Assembly: GCA_934667815.1 (NCBI GenBank)
Contig: CAKUMO010000007.1
Span: 21,817 to 85,816, forward strand
Direction of reading: 5' to 3'
DNA: 64,000 bases
Source: an uncultured Oscillospiraceae bacterium
GTDB lineage: Bacteria; Bacillota; Clostridia; Oscillospirales; Oscillospiraceae
Shown here: piece after piece, positions 26,931 to 34,929 of the stretch
Position numbering within the stretch: position 1 is the stretch's first letter
Layout of the letters: each line of letters begins with the position of its first letter
Notes under the pieces: generated by a model
Databases searched by the model: none
What the model was told of the DNA's origin: nothing
The model's input: only the letters and a program-made list of their open reading frames with translations
Position numbers and translations under genes: made by a program

Positions 26931-27659
26931 ATGGAACTCCGAATTTTTCAAAAGGGTTTTAACTACTCTCAGGATGGGCCGGGCAATCGGCTGGTCTATC
27001 ATTTACAGGGCTGCAATCTGCGCTGCCCCTGGTGTGCAAATCCCGAGGGACTGAGCGTGGAGGGCGGCGAGCGCTACCCGGTCGAGGCGCTCGTACAGGA
27101 GGTGCTGCGCAGCCGCGCGATGTTTTTCGACGGCGGCGGCGTCACGCTCACGGGCGGTGAGGTCACGCTGCAATTTGACGCGCTCAAGGAGCTTCTGACG
27201 CGGCTGCACGCCGAGGGCGTGTCGGTCTGCATCGAGACCAACGGCTGCTCACCGCGCCTGCCGGAGCTGTTCGGCCTGCTGGACACGCTTATCATGGACG
27301 TCAAGCATTACGATCCGGAAATTCACCGCGCCGTCACGGGTGCCTCCTGCGCACAGACCTTTCAGAATATCCGCGCCGCACTCGAAGCCGGGCAGAAGCT
27401 CGCGCTGCGCATTCCGGTCATCGGCGGCTTCAACGCCTCTGCCGAGGATGCCGAGGGCTTTGCGCAACGGCTGACCGAGCTTGGCGTGCCGGGCCGCGCA
27501 ACGGTCGAGCTTCTGGCCTACCACGAATACGGCAAAAGCAAATACGAGCAGCTCGGCCTCCCCTACCGGATGACCGAGCAGGCCCGCGTGAACAGAGAAA
27601 TCCTGCAACGGCTCTCGCTGCGCTTACAGCAGGCCGGAATTCAAATGATCCATACATAA
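26931..27659 (+). CDS. Glycyl-radical enzyme activating protein (radical SAM)
   Basis: 242 aa from ATG 26931 with GGAGGCGAGG just before; an in-frame TTG at 26916 is less likely. The radical SAM motif is C-N-L-R-C-P-W-C (CxxxCxxC), followed by GGVTLTGGEV (the GGE motif binding SAM) and the DVKHYD segment typical of PFL-activase relatives. There is no eight-cysteine ferredoxin insert between the radical SAM motif and GGGVTLTGG, so it is of the short PflA type and not the longer type usual for CutD or GDH activases. It installs the glycyl radical on the enzyme encoded 14 bp downstream. Confidence 0.93.
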   Translation: MELRIFQKGFNYSQDGPGNRLVYHLQGCNLRCPWCANPEGLSVEGGERYPVEALVQEVLRSRAMFFDGGGVTLTGGEVTLQFDALKELLTRLHAEGVSVCIETNGCSPRLPELFGLLDTLIMDVKHYDPEIHRAVTGASCAQTFQNIRAALEAGQKLALRIPVIGGFNASAEDAEGFAQRLTELGVPGRATVELLAYHEYGKSKYEQLGLPYRMTEQARVNREILQRLSLRLQQAGIQMIHT

Positions 27660-27673
27660 GGAGGGCATGATCC

Positions 27674-30049
27674 ATGGAATTATTTCAAATGACGACTCCC
27701 GCCGCGATCGGGGAGCAGGCCAAGGCACTGTTCAATGAGGAACGCAGCGAGCACAAGGTGCTCAACGGCTGGCTCCTGTGCCGCGAGATCTCTGCGCAGG
27801 CCGATGCGCAGTCCGGCGAGACCTTCCCCGAGCTTCGCGCGGCTGCGGAGCTGGAAGCCATCGTCGAGCAGCTTCCGCTGGAGCTGAGCGAGCACGCACT
27901 TCTGGCAGGCACGCAGCGCGACGCCTTCGCCGCAAGCTACGCGCTCATCAATCCAGCCTTCAAGGTCGAAACCTTCAAGGGCTACTGCGACCCGCTGGAG
28001 GTCTATGATTTTGCCACACCCACGCCCGAGCTGCCCGCAGAGCGCATCGCTGCCATCCGCGAGACGGCGGCGCAGAGCGACTATGTCAAGGCGCTCAACG
28101 AGCTGTACGGCAAATACGGCCAGTACACCGACGAGGTCGCCTTCTTCATGGAGCAGGTCACAGGGCATCACATTCCGGACTTCCGTCCCGCGCTGAAGCT
28201 GGGTGTCTCCGGTTTGATTGCCGGAATTGACGAAAAGCTCGCGCATGACGCACTTTCGGAAAAACAGCGGAAGAACCTGACGGCCATGAAGCGCGTGCTT
28301 CGCTGTGCCGTCCGTCTGGCGCAGCGCTACGCCGCCCTTGCAGCGCAGCAGGCCGAGACCGCCACGCCCGAGCGCCGCGCAGAGCTGGAGCTGATGCTCG
28401 AAAACCTGCGCCGCGTGCCGGAATTCCCCGCGCAGACGCTGATGCAGGCCATGCAGTCCTATGTGCTTTTGTGGCAGGTCATGTGCATCGAGCAGGCGCC
28501 GAACCCCTTTGCTTTTTCCGTCGGCAACGCCGACCGCATCTTCGAACCGTACCGCAAGCTCTCCGGTGAGGATCGCGCGCAGGCCGCAGCGCTGTTCAAG
28601 CATTTCCTTGTATTCTTCAACGTGGGCGAGCGCTCGTGGGCGATCTCGCAGAACGTACTGATCGGCGGACGCGATCTGGACGGCAATGACCTGACAAACG
28701 AGATGAGCTACGCCATTCTGGACGCGTATTACGACATGAATCTCCCGCAGCCCATTCTCTCCGTGAAGCTGCACCGCAATACGCCAGAGCAGCTTTATCG
28801 CGAAATGGGACGCTTCTTCTTCACGCCCGGCTGCCTGACGCCCTCGCTGTTCAACGACGACAGCCTGTTCCTCACCCTGCGGGAGCACGGCATCGCACCG
28901 GAGGATCTGCCCGACTACTCCGTCGCGGGCTGTCAGGAACCGCTCATCATGGGCAAGGACAACGCCAACACGACCAATAGCTGGCTGAACATGGGCAAGG
29001 TTCTGGAGCTGGTGCTCACAAACGGCCGCTCCGCGCTCACGGGTCTGCCTATGGGCACCCAGACGGACTACTCCGCCGAATACATCCTCACGCACCTGCG
29101 CGAGCTGTTCTACGAACGGCTTCAGGAGGTCTGCAACACCATGCGCGACGCTGCCAACGGCGCAAGCCGTGCGCTGTCGCTGCTGCCGGTTCCCTTCCTG
29201 AGCTGCTTCATGGGCGGTCTGGAAACCGGCATTGATACGCGCGACACCGAGGAGCAGGGCACAAAATACAACGGCAGCGGCTGCCTGATTCACGGACTTT
29301 CCGTCGTGGCTGATTCCTTCCTCGCCGTCGATCAGTTCCTGCGCGACCGTCCGCAGGACGCACAGCAGCTCATCGATGCCTGCAAGCACAATTTTGAGGG
29401 CTATGAGGAACTGCGCGAATATCTCAAATCCTGCCCGAAATACGGCAACAATCTGCCCGAAGCCGACCGCGAGGCAGCCGAGGTCGCCAAACGCGTCTCC
29501 GAGATGGTGCGCGGCCTGAAGAACTACCTCGGCAACCCCTTCCGCCCGGACTGGAGCTCGCCCTCGACCCACCTGACCTATGGCTATCTGGTCGGCGCAA
29601 CGCCCGATGGGCGCGGCGCACGCGAAATGCTCGGCTATGGCATTGACCCTCTGTTCAGCACCGCAAATTCCGGTCTCGGCTTCCGCACGCTTTCGACCAT
29701 GCAGCTTCCCTTTGACCAGATGGAGGGCGGCTGCGCCTCGCACTTCGGCATCGACCCCAAGTATTTCACCGCCGAGAGCTACGAGGAACGCGGCCTGCAA
29801 TTCCGCGACCGCGTGCTGCGCCCGCTGTTCTTCAATCCGCTGGACGAAAAACGCGCTCCCTTCTATCTCTACGTCAACGTCACCACAGCCGATACACTGC
29901 GCAAGGTTCTGGCCAATCCGAAAAAATATGCGCCGAACGGCGTTTACATCATGCGTATCCACGGTACCTTCGTCAACTTCCTTGATCTTTCCCCAGCAAT
30001 CCAGCAGGATATTATCACGCGGCTTGACCCCGGCTCCACGTTCTGCTAA
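27674..30049 (+). CDS. Glycyl radical enzyme of the GCxE eliminase-like group, substrate unknown
   Basis: 791 aa, AAGGAGG before the ATG. Thiyl-radical Cys420 lies in AGCQEP, with Glu422 two residues on, the G-C-x-E layout of glycerol/diol dehydratase and choline lyase; pyruvate formate-lyase has Cys-Cys there. The radical Gly764 lies in MRIHGT near the C-terminus, a variant of the usual RVxGY/W. TGHHIPDF (about 165) is kept. The substrate-side segment that in diol dehydratases reads like GHSxSxGRxDQ here reads PFAFSVGNADR, so the His-Ser pair and the Arg are missing. It is therefore probably a new-function member, not a known dehydratase. The sugar kinase next door suggests a carbohydrate-derived substrate. 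Oxygen-sensitive, cytoplasmic. Confidence 0.9.
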   Translation: MELFQMTTPAAIGEQAKALFNEERSEHKVLNGWLLCREISAQADAQSGETFPELRAAAELEAIVEQLPLELSEHALLAGTQRDAFAASYALINPAFKVETFKGYCDPLEVYDFATPTPELPAERIAAIRETAAQSDYVKALNELYGKYGQYTDEVAFFMEQVTGHHIPDFRPALKLGVSGLIAGIDEKLAHDALSEKQRKNLTAMKRVLRCAVRLAQRYAALAAQQAETATPERRAELELMLENLRRVPEFPAQTLMQAMQSYVLLWQVMCIEQAPNPFAFSVGNADRIFEPYRKLSGEDRAQAAALFKHFLVFFNVGERSWAISQNVLIGGRDLDGNDLTNEMSYAILDAYYDMNLPQPILSVKLHRNTPEQLYREMGRFFFTPGCLTPSLFNDDSLFLTLREHGIAPEDLPDYSVAGCQEPLIMGKDNANTTNSWLNMGKVLELVLTNGRSALTGLPMGTQTDYSAEYILTHLRELFYERLQEVCNTMRDAANGASRALSLLPVPFLSCFMGGLETGIDTRDTEEQGTKYNGSGCLIHGLSVVADSFLAVDQFLRDRPQDAQQLIDACKHNFEGYEELREYLKSCPKYGNNLPEADREAAEVAKRVSEMVRGLKNYLGNPFRPDWSSPSTHLTYGYLVGATPDGRGAREMLGYGIDPLFSTANSGLGFRTLSTMQLPFDQMEGGCASHFGIDPKYFTAESYEERGLQFRDRVLRPLFFNPLDEKRAPFYLYVNVTTADTLRKVLANPKKYAPNGVYIMRIHGTFVNFLDLSPAIQQDIITRLDPGSTFC

Positions 30050-30058
30050 AATAAAGCC

Positions 30059-31345
30059 ATGAAGATTTTAGGACTTGACATTGGAACCACCACCGTCAGC
30101 GCGGTGGTAATGGAAAACGGCCGCGTTCTCGCCGCCGAAACTCAGGCAAGCCATGCCTTTCTCCCCGACCGTCCGGTCTGGGAGAAAGCGCAGGACGCCG
30201 CCGCGCTCGAAGCGCTCGCGTTCCGCATCACGGACGCACTGCTCGCACGCTTTCCGGACGTTGCGCGCATCGGTCTGACCGGTCAGCAGCACGGCATCGT
30301 CTATCTGGACGCGGAGGGGCAGCTTCTCAGCCCGCTGTATACCTGGCAGGACGGGCGCGGCGAGCTGCCCTATTCCGAAGCGCAGAGCTACTGCGCACGT
30401 CTCTCGGAGCTGACGGGCTATCCCCTTGCGACCGGCTACGGCATGGTCACACATTTTTACAACCTGCAAAACGGTCTCGTGCCGGAGCACGCCGTCACCT
30501 TCTGTACCATTCACGACGATCTCGCCATGCGTCTTGCCGGGCGCACCGCGCCTGCGGTCGATCCCAGCGACGCGGCCAGCTTCGGCGTATACGACGTGCA
30601 GCACCGCCGCTTTGACGCAGAGGCGCTCATCCGCGCCGGAATCGACCCGGGCTTTGCTCCCGCCGTCGCCGCAGAGCCGCTGCTCGGCATCGGCACGCGC
30701 GGCATTCCGGTCTACACGGCCATCGGCGACAATCAGGCAAGTTTTCTCGGCGCAACGGGCGGCGAAGCGGGCTGCATGCTCGTCAACGTCGGCACGGGCA
30801 GCCAGTTCTCCGTCCACACATCAGACTATCTTGTCCGCGACGGTCTGGAAACACGTCCTTTCCCGACGGGCGGCTATCTGCTGGCAGGCTCCAGTCTGTG
30901 CGGCGGCCGCGCCTACGCTCTGCTTGAACAGTTCTTCCGTCAGACCGCGCAGATGCTCGGCCACCCGGCGGAATCCTGCTACGAGGCCATGGCGCGCCTG
31001 TTGGATTCTTCGCCCGCACCGGCCGATCCGGCGGTCGTCACGCCGCTGTTTCAGGGTACGCGGCAGAATTCGCGGCTGCGCGGCAGCATCACAAACCTGA
31101 GCACGGACAACTTCACGCCGCTCTCGCTGCTCTATGGCATGATGCGCGGCATGGCGGACGAGCTGCACGAAATGTACCGCCGCAGCGGCGTCGCGGGCGG
31201 CACGCTCTACGGCTCCGGCAACGGCCTGCGGAGGAATCCGCATCTGTGCCGCTGCTTTGAAGACGCCTTTGCGCGTCCGCTGCTGCTCTCGCAAAATGAG
31301 GAGGAGGCCGCCTGCGGCGCGGCGCTGTTCGCGTCTCTGCAATGA
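30059..31345 (+). CDS. FGGY-family carbohydrate kinase, sedoheptulokinase-like
   Basis: 428 aa. The N-terminal DIGTTTVSAV phosphate loop, LTGQQHGIVYLD (substrate-loop motif like that of sedoheptulokinases), the IGDNQASFLGA segment and the nucleotide motifs VNVGTGSQFS and LYGSGNG are present. FGGY kinases are usually near 500 aa; this and other sedoheptulokinase-type members are shorter. It phosphorylates a ketose or polyol using ATP. It starts 9 bp after the glycyl radical enzyme stop with no clear ribosome site, so it is probably translationally coupled and works in the same pathway. The exact sugar is unknown. Confidence 0.88.
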   Translation: MKILGLDIGTTTVSAVVMENGRVLAAETQASHAFLPDRPVWEKAQDAAALEALAFRITDALLARFPDVARIGLTGQQHGIVYLDAEGQLLSPLYTWQDGRGELPYSEAQSYCARLSELTGYPLATGYGMVTHFYNLQNGLVPEHAVTFCTIHDDLAMRLAGRTAPAVDPSDAASFGVYDVQHRRFDAEALIRAGIDPGFAPAVAAEPLLGIGTRGIPVYTAIGDNQASFLGATGGEAGCMLVNVGTGSQFSVHTSDYLVRDGLETRPFPTGGYLLAGSSLCGGRAYALLEQFFRQTAQMLGHPAESCYEAMARLLDSSPAPADPAVVTPLFQGTRQNSRLRGSITNLSTDNFTPLSLLYGMMRGMADELHEMYRRSGVAGGTLYGSGNGLRRNPHLCRCFEDAFARPLLLSQNEEEAACGAALFASLQ

Positions 31346-31354
31346 GGAATTCTT

Positions 31355-31972
31355 ATGAAGCTCTTTGACCACGACGGCCCGCTTATGCGCGCTCTGACCT
31401 ACCTCGGCAATCTGATTCTGCTGAATCTCGTCTTTTTGCTGTGCTGTATTCCCGTCGTCACGGCGGGCGCGGCCTGCGCCGCGCTCTATACCGTCACGCT
31501 GGGTAACCTGCGCGGCGAGGACGGCGGCACGGTGCGCCGGTTTTTCCGTGCATTTCGGGCGAATTTCAAAAAGGCGACGGTCGAATGGCTGGTCATGCTG
31601 GCGGCCGCAGCGGTGATTTTCGTGGATTTCCGCCTCCTGACGCAGACCGATTTCGCGCTCAAGCGCGTCGTGGAGCTGGTATTTCTGTGCGTGCTGTTTC
31701 TCTATCTTCCAACGCTGCAATTTCTCTTTCCCATTCAGGCGTATTATGAAAACAGCATTGCCAAAACGCTGAAGAACGCCGTCGCGCTCGGGATTGCCAA
31801 GCTCCCACAGGCAATTTTGCTGCTGGCGCTGAACGGCTTTCCATTGGTCTTTTTATACTTCAACCTGACCACATTTTTCCGTCTGCTTCCGCTGTGGTGC
31901 ATGATCGGCTTCGCGGCCACGGCGCAGCTCGGCTCCCGCCTGCTGCTGCGAATTTTCAAAAAGCTGGCGTAA
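31355..31972 (+). CDS. YesL-like (DUF624) membrane protein
   Basis: 205 aa, with about five membrane segments (near 15-45, 78-96, 105-125, 145-170, 172-195). The N-terminal F-D-H-D-G-P...L-N-L-V-F-L-L-C-C-I-P-V-V-T-A-G-A pattern is typical of DUF624, the family of Bacillus YesL, found in sugar-transport loci. The function is not known. It begins 9 bp after the kinase and is followed by a strong terminator, so it closes the glycyl-radical operon. Confidence 0.82.
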   Translation: MKLFDHDGPLMRALTYLGNLILLNLVFLLCCIPVVTAGAACAALYTVTLGNLRGEDGGTVRRFFRAFRANFKKATVEWLVMLAAAAVIFVDFRLLTQTDFALKRVVELVFLCVLFLYLPTLQFLFPIQAYYENSIAKTLKNAVALGIAKLPQAILLLALNGFPLVFLYFNLTTFFRLLPLWCMIGFAATAQLGSRLLLRIFKKLA

Positions 31973-31985
31973 TTCTATCATTCCC

Positions 31986-32023
31986 AAAAATATCCGTCTG
32001 TGTTTGCAGACGGATATTTTTTT
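31986..32023 (+). terminator. Rho-independent terminator of the glycyl-radical operon
   Basis: AATATCCGTCTG, loop TGTTTG, CAGACGGATATT form a perfect 12-bp stem followed at once by a T run. It lies 14 bp after the YesL-like stop codon. Confidence 0.93.
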
Positions 32024-32335
32024 GCAATCTGGCGGTCGTTTTTGCGTAGGCGCGGTTCAAAAATCGAGAAAGGAAATTGCATTTTCCGTCATTATTGTTT
32101 TGTCTGAACAGCAGCGCTTTTTTTGCCGTAATTCACAAACCGCCCGCAGCTTTGCCGGCTTCTTTGGGCAAGGTTGCCGCACGGCGCCCGTCTTTGTGCG
32201 CCGATGCATTGGTTTTTTCCTCCAAAGATGGCAAAAAACGGCATGGATTTTGCACATGGTGCCTGCCTTGGCGGTTTGCCGGCCGCACATTTCGGCATTT
32301 TAACCGATTTTGCAATGTATCTGCTTGGTTTTACA

Positions 32336-32369
32336 TTGACAAGATTTCCAAATACCGATACCCTATATT
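32336..32369 (+). promoter_or_regulatory. Possible promoter of the alpha-galactosidase operon
   Basis: TTGACA (32336-32341) is followed by TACCCT at 17 bp or the better TATATT at 22 bp (32364-32369). Neither pairing is ideal, which may mean an activator is needed. The start codon is 21 bp further on. Confidence 0.35.
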
Positions 32370-32390
32370 TAGAATGGAGCGTGGGCGATT

Positions 32391-34553
32391 ATGATTTCAG
32401 TGAACAACCGCACATTTCACTTGCAGGGAAAAACCTATTGCTATGTATTCTACGTCAGCCCCGAGGGCTATCTTCTGAATTTCCACTACGGCAAGCACAT
32501 CCCGCCCGCTGACTACGCAGCCGAGGCCGGACTGCTGCTCGAGCCGTATCCCCAGCTTCGCGGCGAGCCGATGCGGCAAAATCTCTCGACCTGGCCGCAG
32601 GAATACCCGACCTACGGCCGACTGGACATGCGCGAACCGGCGCTGGAGGTGGAAAACGGCTTCGGCAACCGCATCACGGAGCTGCGCTTCAGGGAGTATC
32701 GGATTCTCAAGGGTGAAGCCGCCGCGCCCGAGGGGCTGCCCGGTGTTTTCGCCGGGAGCAGCCCGTGCGATACACTGCAAATCACGCTGGAGGATTCTGC
32801 GCTGCGGCTCGAGGTCGTGCTGAACTACATCGTCTTTGACGACAGTGACATTCTGGTTCGAAACGCAGTAATTCGGAATCGCTCACAGGTCCCCGTTCGC
32901 TTGACCGAAGCCAGCTCGTTCATCCTCGACCTGCCGATCCGGGACTACGAGGCCGTCTCCTTCTCGGGCGACTGGGGGCGCGAGCGGCGGCCGGAGCGTT
33001 TTGCCCTTCATCAAGGCTCCACCGTGGAGATCGCGGACAACACCGGCCGAAGCACGCGCTGGAACAATCCCTTTGTGATGGTCTGCACGCCGGAAAGTAA
33101 CGAGGAGTACGGCGATGTCTACGGCTTTAACCTGATTTACAGCGGCAATCACAGCACGGTGCTTGCCATGGACACGGCGAATCATCTGCGCATCCGTCAG
33201 GGTATCTCACCCAGAAATTTCCGATGGGATCTGGCACCCGGCGCGTCCTTTGCCACACCGCAGTCCATGCTCGGCTACAGCGCCTGCGGCTTCGGCGGGC
33301 TTTCCCGCGCTTACCACGCATTTTTGAAGGCGCACCTGATGAAAAGCGCGTTTGTTTTCCGCAAGCGTCCGATCCTCATCAATAGCTGGGAGAGCTTTTA
33401 TTTTGACTTCACGGAGGAATCGCTTCTCTCCCTCGCGCGAACCGCGAAGGACGTGGGCGTGGAGCTGTTCGTGCTGGACGACGGCTGGTTTTCCAAGCGC
33501 AGCAGCGCCCGCTCCTCGTTGGGCGACTGGTGCGAAAGCACCGAAAAGCTGCCGCAGGGGCTTGCGGGCTTCGCGCAAAAGCTGCGGGAAATCGGGCTGG
33601 ATTTCGGCCTCTGGCTGGAGCCGGAGATGGTCAGCCTCGACTCCGACCTCTACCGCGCGCACCCCGACTGGATCATCCGCGTGCCGCAGGCAGAGCCGGT
33701 GCAGTACCGCTTCCAGTATGTGCTGGATCTGACGAAGCCCGAGGTGCTGGACTTTGTGCAGGGCACGGTCTGCCGCATTCTGGACAGCGTGCCCATCACC
33801 TACATCAAATGGGACATGAACCGCATGATCTCGGACGTCCCGAGGCCGGGCTATGTCCACGAATATACGCTGGCTTTCTACCGTCTGCTGTCCGCGCTGA
33901 CCGAAAAATATCCCGGTGTGCTCTTTGAGGGCTGCGCCTCCGGCGGCGGCCGCTTCGACGCAGGGTTGCTTGCCTACTGCCCACAGATTTGGCCGAGCGA
34001 CAACACCGACGCCATGATGCGGCTAAAAATTCAGTACGCCACATCCTTCGCCTATCCCGTCAGCACCATCTGCAATCACATCAGCGCGGTACCCAACCAC
34101 CAGACGCATCGCGTCACCTCTCTGGAAACGCGGGCGAATGTGGCCTACGCGGGAATTTTCGGCTATGAGCTGGACCTGCGCAGGCTGACGCCCGAGGAGC
34201 TGACGCAGGTTCGCTCGCAGATCGAGACGGCCAAGGCCCTTCAGCCTCTGGTGCTGGACGGAGACTTCTACCGTCTGCGCAGTCCCTTCGAAACAAACGA
34301 ATGCGCTTGGGCGCTGGTCAGCCGCGATGCAAGCCGCGCCTTTGTGCTGTGCAGCCGGGTTCTGGCGGTAATCGCGCGGAATCGGTATTACGATCCGCGG
34401 CTTTGCCTGAAGGGGCTGGACGAAAACGCAGTGTACCGCGACGTGCTGCACGGCACGCAGTATTCCGGCGCACTGCTCATGAATCGCGGCATCGTCATCG
34501 ATTATCCCGTGGAGGACTTTGCAACATACTGTCTGCTCCTGGAGCGGATTTGA
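32391..34553 (+). CDS. GH36 alpha-galactosidase
   Basis: 720 aa, no signal peptide, so cytoplasmic. The domain order of the GH36 AgaA/RafA group is seen: N-terminal beta-supersandwich (1-320), TIM barrel from about 325 (INSWESFYFDFTEE, VLDDGWF) and a C-terminal beta domain. The nucleophile is Asp475 in IKWDMNR and the acid/base Asp537 in PSDNTDAMMR; both are present, as is EGCASGGGRFD. It removes alpha-1,6-galactose from raffinose-type sugars, melibiose or galactomannan side chains. The GGAG at 32375 is a little far from the ATG. It heads a rightward gene series with short gaps. Confidence 0.96.
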   Translation: MISVNNRTFHLQGKTYCYVFYVSPEGYLLNFHYGKHIPPADYAAEAGLLLEPYPQLRGEPMRQNLSTWPQEYPTYGRLDMREPALEVENGFGNRITELRFREYRILKGEAAAPEGLPGVFAGSSPCDTLQITLEDSALRLEVVLNYIVFDDSDILVRNAVIRNRSQVPVRLTEASSFILDLPIRDYEAVSFSGDWGRERRPERFALHQGSTVEIADNTGRSTRWNNPFVMVCTPESNEEYGDVYGFNLIYSGNHSTVLAMDTANHLRIRQGISPRNFRWDLAPGASFATPQSMLGYSACGFGGLSRAYHAFLKAHLMKSAFVFRKRPILINSWESFYFDFTEESLLSLARTAKDVGVELFVLDDGWFSKRSSARSSLGDWCESTEKLPQGLAGFAQKLREIGLDFGLWLEPEMVSLDSDLYRAHPDWIIRVPQAEPVQYRFQYVLDLTKPEVLDFVQGTVCRILDSVPITYIKWDMNRMISDVPRPGYVHEYTLAFYRLLSALTEKYPGVLFEGCASGGGRFDAGLLAYCPQIWPSDNTDAMMRLKIQYATSFAYPVSTICNHISAVPNHQTHRVTSLETRANVAYAGIFGYELDLRRLTPEELTQVRSQIETAKALQPLVLDGDFYRLRSPFETNECAWALVSRDASRAFVLCSRVLAVIARNRYYDPRLCLKGLDENAVYRDVLHGTQYSGALLMNRGIVIDYPVEDFATYCLLLERI

Positions 34554-34563
34554 GGAATTGCCT

Positions 34564-34926
34564 ATGCCTGAGAATCCTATTTTATATGTACTTCTGCTGA
34601 TTGTGCTGGCTGTGCTGGTAATCATGGGGTTGGCCTTTGTGGTCTCTCTGCTGGTCTCCGCCGCGTCCCGGCAGTATTCCGGCCGCACCCGCGCACGCAG
34701 CGAGGAGCGGATTGTCTCCCTCCTGCCCTGTGAAAACTGCGGCGCCTGCGGCCGCCCCGACTGCCGCGCCTTTGCCGAGGACGTGCTCTACCGCGGCGAA
34801 CGACCCGCAGCCTGTACGAAGCTCAGCGAGCCTGCCGCCGCTGAGATTTCCGCCGTCGTGGCCGCGCTTCTGAAGCAGATGGAACCGGATAAAACCGATA
34901 AAAAAACGAGGAAAAGAAAAGTATAG
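34564..34926 (+). CDS. Small RnfB-like Fe-S membrane protein
   Basis: 120 aa from ATG 34564 (GAGGA site 8 bases upstream; an earlier in-frame start lies inside the GH36 gene). One N-terminal membrane helix (about 5-35) leads to a cytoplasmic part with CENCGACGRPDC and a fourth Cys 18 residues on (about 58-88), the C-x2-C-x4-C-x16+-C pattern of the RnfB N-terminal 4Fe-4S domain. The ferredoxin domains of RnfB are missing and the tail is Lys/Arg-rich. It lies between GH36 and an M20 peptidase, with no other Rnf genes nearby. The role is unknown; electron transfer or redox sensing is possible. Confidence 0.72.
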   Translation: MPENPILYVLLLIVLAVLVIMGLAFVVSLLVSAASRQYSGRTRARSEERIVSLLPCENCGACGRPDCRAFAEDVLYRGERPAACTKLSEPAAAEISAVVAALLKQMEPDKTDKKTRKRKV

Positions 34927-34929
34927 CCT

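Larger units (their letters stand above)
31973..32390. other. 418-bp intergenic region before the alpha-galactosidase
   Basis: It holds the terminator at 31986-32023 and a weak promoter near 32336-32369. The rest is rich in C/G clusters and T runs with short open frames on both strands. One on the minus strand (32057-32209, 50 codons, Arg/Lys/Cys-rich) has GGAGG 9 bases upstream but no recognisable domain. I see no riboswitch or tRNA. Confidence 0.5.

Noticed and set aside
27680..29962. A 760-codon minus-strand frame opposite the glycyl radical enzyme
   Set aside because: The plus strand has all catalytic motifs of the family; the opposite frame has no recognisable domain.
32057..32209. Small minus-strand frame (50 codons) with a GGAGG site
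   Set aside because: Arg/Lys/Cys-rich product with no domain and no promoter. Noted in the intergenic entry but not called as a gene.
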